A stretch of DNA of 64,000 nucleotides. It comes from a bacterium (lineage in GTDB: Bacteria > Sysuimicrobiota > Sysuimicrobiia > Sysuimicrobiales > Segetimicrobiaceae). Location: positions 346,230-410,229 of the forward strand of contig DATGHU010000034.1 in the NCBI GenBank assembly GCA_035307765.1. The letters are read 5' to 3'. Position numbers and translations under genes: made by a program. The notes beneath the pieces are model-generated. The model was not told where the DNA came from. It ran no database searches and saw nothing but the letters and a program-made list of their open reading frames with translations. Within the stretch, counting starts at the first letter, position 1, and every line of letters starts with the position of its first letter. This document shows, piece by piece, positions 59,575-64,000 of this stretch.

Positions 59575-60363
59575 TTACGTGGCGGGCCTCGCCGAGGCTC
59601 CCTCGCGTTCTCCGCCTCGCCAGAGGAACCAATACAGCAGGGCAAGGAGCGGAATCGCGTACATCATCTGCCCCATCACCCACATCGCCGCTCCCCCCAG
59701 CCTGAGATCGTCGAGCGGGGAGAGCCCCCAGAGGCGCGGCACAACCGTGTAATACACGTACAGGGGGTGGTCGGCGAACGCCAGGTAAAATCCCAACATG
59801 AAGTTCACGACGTCGGCCACGCCGATCATCACCAAGCGCATCCCCACCGACGCACCGGCCAATCGAGGCGAAGGGGAGGCGATGATCCCCCAGAACAGCA
59901 GGCCGCCCGCCACAAAACTCGCGTGCTCCAGCGCGTGAATCGTCGGACTTCGCAGGGTCGCGTCGTACGCAGCGGGAAGATGCCAAAAGAGGAGAATCCC
60001 GTTGTAGAGGATGGTGACGGGGGCCGGGGATACGAGCTCGCGGTAAAGCCGCCGCAGGGCGGCCCGTTGGTAGACCCAGCCGATGAGGGTGGCCGGCATG
60101 CCCAGGACGAGCAACGGCGGGGCGACGATCATGAGCAACATATGCTGAACCATGTGCAGCGTGAACAGATACGCGGCTCCGGCATGGACGGGCGACAGGA
60201 GTGCAACGACCAGGACGAAGCACCCCCCCCAGAAATACAAAGGCCGGCGATCCCGGACGGGAAAGGACCGAAGGATCCACACGTAAACGGCCGCCGCCGA
60301 AATGATCGCGGCGACGATTGGGGGATCCCAACTCCAATCCGTCCACCGCAGCGTCGCGGTCAT
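59575..60363 (-). CDS. ctaG: CtaG-type cytochrome c oxidase assembly protein
   Basis: 262 residues with about seven transmembrane helices, the first around PIVAAIISAAAVYVWIL. The caa3-type CtaG signature is visible: FTLHMVQHMLLMIVAPPLLVLG, then LFWHLPAAYDATL, HALEHASFVAGGLLFW and LWRGG near the end, each providing helix-embedded histidines for copper. CtaG family proteins help build haem-copper oxidase, probably by supplying copper to subunit II. It lies 25 nt downstream of the response regulator gene and so is probably under its operon. Confidence 0.92.
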   Translation of the reverse strand: MTATLRWTDWSWDPPIVAAIISAAAVYVWILRSFPVRDRRPLYFWGGCFVLVVALLSPVHAGAAYLFTLHMVQHMLLMIVAPPLLVLGMPATLIGWVYQRAALRRLYRELVSPAPVTILYNGILLFWHLPAAYDATLRSPTIHALEHASFVAGGLLFWGIIASPSPRLAGASVGMRLVMIGVADVVNFMLGFYLAFADHPLYVYYTVVPRLWGLSPLDDLRLGGAAMWVMGQMMYAIPLLALLYWFLWRGGEREGASARPAT

Positions 60364-60388
60364 TCCGGGGCCCTCGCCTGCCGGTACG

Positions 60389-61066
60389 TCATGAGCCCAT
60401 CGTGGGGAAGGACGGTCCCCCCCCGCCCGATCTGGTGAGACCTTGAACGACCGCGAAGGTCGCCAGCTCGACCCGATTGCGTAGATGGAGCTTAGCGAGA
60501 ATATTTTGCAGGTGTCGCTTCACCGTGCCTTCCACGATGCCTACGGTGGCGGCGATCTCCTTGTTCGCCAGGCCGCGGGAAACAAGCGCGAGGATCTCCT
60601 CCTCCCGGGGAGTCAGCGTAGGGAGAGCTCCGCGAGGCACCGCGGTCTGACGCATGAACTCCCGGAGGATCCGTTCGGCGATCGCCCGAGGGATACGCGC
60701 ATCCCCCTGCACGAGCGCAGTCAGGTACTGCAGCCACACGCCGGGATCGACGTTCTTAATGAGATACCCTTGGGCGCCAGACCGGATGGCTTCGAAGAGG
60801 TCTTGGGGATCGTCGGAGACGCTGAGCACGACGACCAACGTCGAGGGAAGTTCCTCCTTGATAATGCGGATGGCCTCGAGTCCATTGAGGCGCGGCATCC
60901 GCAAATCCATCAGCACAAGGTCGGGCGCGAGCTCACGCACGCGCGCGATGCCTTCGTATCCATCGCTTGCCTCGCCGATCACAACAAACTCGGGAGACTC
61001 GCCGAGGATCGCGCGGATGCCCCGACGGGCGAGGTCGCTGTCATCGACGATCAGCGTTCGTGTCAT
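60389..61066 (-). CDS. NarL/LuxR-type response regulator
   Basis: 225 residues from the ATG at 61066. The receiver domain has DD at positions 8-9, the phosphoacceptor Asp 54 in LVLMDLRMPRLNG, and the conserved Lys in LIKNVDPG. The DNA-binding GerE domain (about residues 150-210) reads LTPREEEILALVSRGLANKEIAATVGIVEGTVKRHLQNILAKL. Its gene starts 10 nt after the histidine kinase stop, so they are a cognate pair. Location suggests control of copper or oxidase assembly genes, which is inference. Confidence 0.95.
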   Translation of the reverse strand: MTRTLIVDDSDLARRGIRAILGESPEFVVIGEASDGYEGIARVRELAPDLVLMDLRMPRLNGLEAIRIIKEELPSTLVVVLSVSDDPQDLFEAIRSGAQGYLIKNVDPGVWLQYLTALVQGDARIPRAIAERILREFMRQTAVPRGALPTLTPREEEILALVSRGLANKEIAATVGIVEGTVKRHLQNILAKLHLRNRVELATFAVVQGLTRSGGGGPSFPTMGS

Positions 61067-61076
61067 ACTTGCGGCC

Positions 61077-61988
61077 CTACCCGTGAGCCTGGGGGATTCG
61101 GAAGATGACCGAGGTCCCACCCCCCCCAGGACCCCCCGTGATCGTGACCTTCCCGCCGACTGCTCGCGCGTGCTCGCGGACGGCGGTCAGCCCGTAGCGC
61201 CCCTCCCCAGGTCCCGGGGGAAGATCGGGAAAGCCCTTCCCATCGTCGCCGATGGCCACGATGACCTCACCAGCCTCCCAACCGATAGAGACCCTCACCG
61301 TGCGCGCTCGCGCATGTTTGGCCACGTTGTGGAGCGCCTCTCGCAAGATCGCCATCGCATGGAGTTGCGACTCCAACGCGAGTTTGGGGGGGCCTCCTTC
61401 CTCGACTACGCTGCCGGTGAGGCCGTGGATCTCCCCAAATCGGTCGACGTAGGTGCGGGCCCAGGCGGTAAACGACTGGCCCGGTTCAGGACCGGTGCGT
61501 AGGTCGAAAATCGCATCGCGAACGCTCTGGGAGGTATCCTGCACCGTCTGGACAATTTCGGCCGCAAGCGTACGGGCGCCGGTCGCGTCGGCAGGACCGA
61601 GGATACGACCGAGGGCAGTCGCCTTCACATTCAGGAAGAACAGCACCTGGGAGATGCCATCGTGCAACTCCCGGGCCAACCGTTCGCGCTCCTGAGATAC
61701 GGCCTGCTGGATTTCCGTTGCTCGCAACTGCGCATCGGCCGCCTCGAGACGCCGATAAATGGGCACGAGGATCAACGCGGAAATGCAGAGGGCGGCAATC
61801 CCAGTAAGCGCATTCCCCAGCATCTCAGGCACCAGGCCATGCAAGACCTCGTGCCGGACTACTTCAGCCCCAAAGACGACGAGCGCGGGAAGAAGGACGA
61901 TCGAAAGGCGGAAGGCGAGGCGCCAGGCGTGCGGGGGAGTAAAACGGACAAGCCCCCAGGGGGTCGCTTTTCTCCCCCACGGGTGCAT
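61077..61988 (-). CDS. Sensor histidine kinase (HisKA_3 / NarX-LiaS type)
   Basis: 303 residues from the ATG at 61988, which has AGGTGAAG upstream; ATG 62009 is seven codons further and could be leaderless. Two hydrophobic helices (about residues 20-45 and 55-75) flank a short loop, then a coiled stretch, the phosphorylation block RERLARELHDGISQVLFFL with the H-box histidine, the N-box REALHNVAKHAR, and ATP-binding GDDGKGFPDL and RYGLTAVREHA. The lack of a large sensor domain suggests detection within the membrane. It pairs with the regulator 10 nt downstream. Confidence 0.94.
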   Translation of the reverse strand: MHPWGRKATPWGLVRFTPPHAWRLAFRLSIVLLPALVVFGAEVVRHEVLHGLVPEMLGNALTGIAALCISALILVPIYRRLEAADAQLRATEIQQAVSQERERLARELHDGISQVLFFLNVKATALGRILGPADATGARTLAAEIVQTVQDTSQSVRDAIFDLRTGPEPGQSFTAWARTYVDRFGEIHGLTGSVVEEGGPPKLALESQLHAMAILREALHNVAKHARARTVRVSIGWEAGEVIVAIGDDGKGFPDLPPGPGEGRYGLTAVREHARAVGGKVTITGGPGGGGTSVIFRIPQAHG

Positions 61989-62015
61989 CACTTCACCTGG
62001 CCGCGCCATATCGCC

Positions 62016-62021
62016 ATTATA
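62016..62021 (-). promoter_or_regulatory. TATAAT box upstream of histidine kinase
   Basis: A perfect TATAAT lies on the minus strand 7 nt before ATG 62009 and 27 nt before ATG 61988. Transcription would start near 62010, making a leaderless message for 62009 or a short leader with a ribosome site for 61988. No convincing -35 was found. Confidence 0.4.
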
Positions 62022-62113
62022 GGCCGATTGGCCGCCCTTCCACGTCCTGTCACTCCCTTCGCCTAGAGTTCAAGCAGCGCCGGCTTTGGCACTCCAATCT
62101 TCGGTTGTCCGTA

Positions 62114-62584
62114 TCACCAAAACCGCAGGATTGCGTACGTCATCGTGCTCGCTTCGGCGATGAGAGACAACGGCGGCCGGCTCCCGTCCGGATCGCCGGG
62201 GGTCATCGCGGCCATCGTCACCGAGAAACCAAAAGAACCCCGCTTCGTCGCGCCGTCGTCGGCGGAAATCGCGTACCATCGGACGGCGTATGTTCCGGGG
62301 CCGAGGTGGGGAGGCACAATTTTAAGCACGGTGTGGTTGGGCACGTTCGTGTCGAGCCCACCCGAGGCGAGAACCTTCTGATGTACATCAACCAGGTGCA
62401 GGCTGCTCCCCTTCGCGAGTGCCTCACTGAACCACGCCCGAATGACCGGTGGGGACAGCTTGAGAGATGCCCCGTTGATCGGAGAGGATTTCACCATGGC
62501 CGCATGGCTCCACGCCGGAGACGGGGAGAAGAAAGCCCCAATGACCGTGACCAGGCATGCTCCAAGCAAGAAGAACAGCCGCAT
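62114..62584 (-). CDS. CopC-domain copper-binding protein
   Basis: 156 residues from the ATG at 62584 (GGAGGG upstream). The signal peptide ends SPAWS, leaving a mature start HAAMVKSSPINGASL that is typical of CopC, whose N-terminal His and a second His bind Cu(II). The domain has VRWYAISADDGATKRGSFGFSV, the terminal CopC strand pair with a conserved Asp-Asp. The extra C-terminal tail of about 30 residues is not part of the domain. It is the first gene of the block and lies about 125 nt upstream of the histidine kinase. It probably carries copper outside the cytoplasm. Confidence 0.92.
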   Translation of the reverse strand: MRLFFLLGACLVTVIGAFFSPSPAWSHAAMVKSSPINGASLKLSPPVIRAWFSEALAKGSSLHLVDVHQKVLASGGLDTNVPNHTVLKIVPPHLGPGTYAVRWYAISADDGATKRGSFGFSVTMAAMTPGDPDGSRPPLSLIAEASTMTYAILRFW

Positions 62585-62920
62585 CAATCCACCCCCTCCA
62601 GCAACCTTGGCACGGCACGACCAACCCGGCTTCCGCTATCGGCACCTTACCATCTGTGCGGACCGGCGGCAATGTGACGAAAGTAGTAGGAGCAACGACC
62701 ATTCCGTCCAGCCGAGCGCGTTCAGGAGATCAAATCATAGTCGTCTATGCGCCAGAGGATCTCCGCGTATGGTGGATGAATCGTGATGCCGAAATCGGGA
62801 TGAATACGGTGATCGGAGGCGAGGTGCCGCCATCCCGTCGAGTCTCTTAAGTTTAGCCCACTGGCAGGCAGGGACGTGTCGGCCGCCCCTGCGCAGCCGC
62901 GATCCGCCCGGGCGACGCGC
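62585..62920. other. Intergenic region between LysE remnant and CopC
   Basis: A 336-nt gap on the minus strand. A short minus-strand reading ends around 62722 with HPPYAEILWRIDDYDLIS, which looks less random than its surroundings and might be a gene fragment, but I cannot assign it. No clear promoter or RNA was found. Confidence 0.4.
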
Positions 62921-63615
62921 TCATCGTCGCCCCTCAAAGGCGAGGCGCAGCCCGGCGCCAATCAAGATCGTCCCGGTGAACCGATCCAAGGTGCGCGTCA
63001 CTGTAGGACGATGGAGAAATCCAGCCATTGATCGCGTCGCGATGATCAACGCGGCGAGCCAGGGGATCGTCTCGGTTATGTGGACCGCAACGAGGAGTGC
63101 AACGAACGGTCCCACCGCCACCCCAGCCGGGACGAACTGCGGCAGGAACGTGACGTAGAAGACTCCCACTTTTGGATTGGTCAGGTTGGACAGCAACCCG
63201 CGAGCAAACCACGCCGCGGCGCCGCGGTCGTACGCGAGGATGGTCTCGCGACCGATTGCCGGCTCGCTCGCGGGGGTGCGCGGCGCGTGGTCCCCGTCCG
63301 GTACCCCACGGTGTGAGCGCAACACCAGGTGCGCGCCGAGCCAGGTCAAGTAGGCGGCGCCGATCCCGCGCAGGATGGTGTACGCCAGATGGGAGGCGGC
63401 GAGCAAGACGCCGACCCCAAGCGCCACGGCGAGCCCCCAGATGAGCAGCCGCAGCAGATGCCGAACGAGGTGGCGGCGGCACGGCGAGGTCCTTCGACTG
63501 CAGTCGTCCGCAGCACGAGCGCCGTATCCAACCCGGGGGTAATGATCAAGACTGCAGCCGCGGCTGCAAAAGCGAGCACAGCGACGGTTGGGGACATCAA
63601 GAACTCGTCGGCCAT
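62921..63615 (-). pseudogene. LysE/RhtB-family exporter, frameshifted
   Basis: The N-terminal half starts MADEFLMSPTVAVLAFAA at 63615 with the typical ITPGLDTALVLR block and reads to TSFGICCG near 63450. The family text then continues one frame over as LLIWGLAVALGVGVLL, AAYLTWLGAHLVL, SNLTNPKVGVFYVTFLPQFV and a full C-terminus to 62921. The whole region is 695 nt, one base short of a multiple of three, so a single base is missing near 63447-63450. The protein would have been about 231 residues with six helices and export amino acids. It is either a recent pseudogene or a sequencing/assembly indel; both halves are intact. Confidence 0.82.
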
Positions 63616-63861
63616 GTTTCGTGCCGCTCACGCATGAGATCCGAGGCTCCGCCTCTTGCCCAATGAAAGGCATTCAGTGTTGCTAAGAAACATGACTGGA
63701 CGTCCTCACCTTGGGCAACCGCGCAGCCTGAGGGCTGCTCATTCACCTGTCGAGAATATGCGCCAGCAACGCATTGAGGTTCTCGTTAAGGATCGCCAGC
63801 CGTCAGAGTGGAACCCTGCGTTGGCGCGGCGGGGGCGTTCGCCGGAAACATTTGCTTAGAT
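63616..63861. other. Intergenic gap before the insertion sequence
   Basis: About 250 nt between the LysE start and the insertion-sequence end. Short plus- and minus-strand ORFs exist but have no recognisable family. It may include the promoter of the LysE gene, now separated by the insertion from what lay upstream. Confidence 0.4.
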
Positions 63862-64000
63862 TGAGCGACCTGAGAGATAGGTAACAGATTGTACCGGACA
63901 CATGGGTAACACTCCTTCCCTGAAAGGGGGGAGGGAAGATGCCCTGGAGGGAGTGTTCGGTGATGGACGAGAGAATGCGGTTTGTCGCTCGTCGGCTCGG
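63862..64000 (+). mobile_element. Left end of an IS481-type insertion sequence (cut by window edge)
   Basis: The window ends inside a transposase start preceded by a sequence with two related copies of GGTAACA (63875-63881 and 63904-63910), joined by AGATTGTACCGGACAC; this is like the terminal repeats of IS481-type elements in which TGTTACC blocks are transposase sites. The exact end is set only approximately near 63862. The right end is outside the window. Confidence 0.6.
63939..64000 (+). CDS. IS481-family transposase, N-terminal fragment
   Basis: An ATG at 63939 follows GGGAGGGA closely, and the 20 visible residues include MPWREC and DERMRFVARR. This opening (MPWKE...MDERMxF) is a frequent start of IS481-type DDE transposases, whose N-terminal helix-turn-helix then binds the terminal repeats. 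The rest of the gene is beyond the window. The catalytic DDE core is not visible, so the call rests on the N-terminus and the adjacent repeats. Confidence 0.7.
   Translation, partial: MPWRECSVMDERMRFVARRL

Noticed and set aside
62722-62961. Possible gene fragment ending HPPYAEILWRIDDYDLIS
   Set aside because: Too short to assign and overlaps the LysE C-terminus; kept only as an intergenic remark.
63656-63859. 67-residue plus-strand ORF before the insertion sequence
   Set aside because: No family features, weak start, lies in an intergenic gap.

Overview
The window is high-GC DNA (most third codon positions are G or C, and long antisense ORFs are everywhere) from a free-living bacterium. Gene content suggests a heterotroph that scavenges peptides, amides and glycosides and respires oxygen: family-5 ABC importers, hydantoinase-type enzymes, M19/M20/M28 peptidases, gamma-glutamyltransferase, penicillin acylase, and a copper/haem-copper oxidase assembly module. 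No rRNA, tRNA or other taxonomic marker was seen, so the lineage is open. A deep-branching high-GC Terrabacteria-type or Rokubacteria-like soil or sediment organism would fit, but this is inference.

Layout. 1-4700 (minus): a flavin/F420-type monooxygenase followed by hyuA and hyuB; hyuB runs off the left edge. 5103-8592 (plus): a family-5 substrate-binding protein and two permeases. 8613-10572: an Fpg/Nei DNA glycosylase and an aldo/keto reductase, divergent. 10756-17800 (minus): AIM24-family protein, M20 peptidase-like protein, two permeases, a second family-5 binding protein and a zinc-binding dehydrogenase, probably one transport-plus-catabolism operon. 18014-21361: M19 dipeptidase, RidA-family protein and an M28-like protein. 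21769-26480 (minus): two glycoside hydrolases (GDE-type and GH63/MGH-like). 26737-28522: hydroxyacid dehydrogenase and metallo-beta-lactamase-fold hydrolase. 28550-34424 (minus): amidohydrolase, ThDP enzyme, AhpD/CMD-family protein, M19 dipeptidase and hydroxyacid dehydrogenase. 34557-39579: TIM-barrel protein, two MocA-type oxidoreductases and a gamma-glutamyltransferase. 39765-43929: an MFS remnant, SDR, EamA transporter and M20 amidohydrolase. 44276-51560 (plus): penicillin acylase, DinB-like protein, hydroxyacid dehydrogenase, CocE/NonD hydrolase (frameshifted) and class V aminotransferase. 51685-53828: two overlapping glycosyltransferases. 54308-62584: VOC dioxygenase, membrane cytochrome c, PQQ-type propeller, and a minus-strand block CopC - histidine kinase - response regulator - CtaG - two exported proteins. 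62921-64000: a frameshifted LysE exporter and the left end of an IS481-type insertion sequence.

The most notable finding is at 30754-31314. An AhpD/carboxymuconolactone-decarboxylase gene is read in one frame on both sides of a single TGA that falls exactly on the second cysteine of the CxxC redox motif. A perfect 7-bp hairpin with a G-rich 4-nt loop starts 13 nt after the TGA. This is best explained as a selenocysteine codon with a bacterial SECIS element, giving a CPFU selenoprotein that ordinary gene callers split in two. Other points worth attention are hydrolases with substituted metal ligands (M20 at 15512, M28 at 19625), a MocA paralogue without its EKP motif, two importers without ATPase genes, and three decayed or frameshifted genes.
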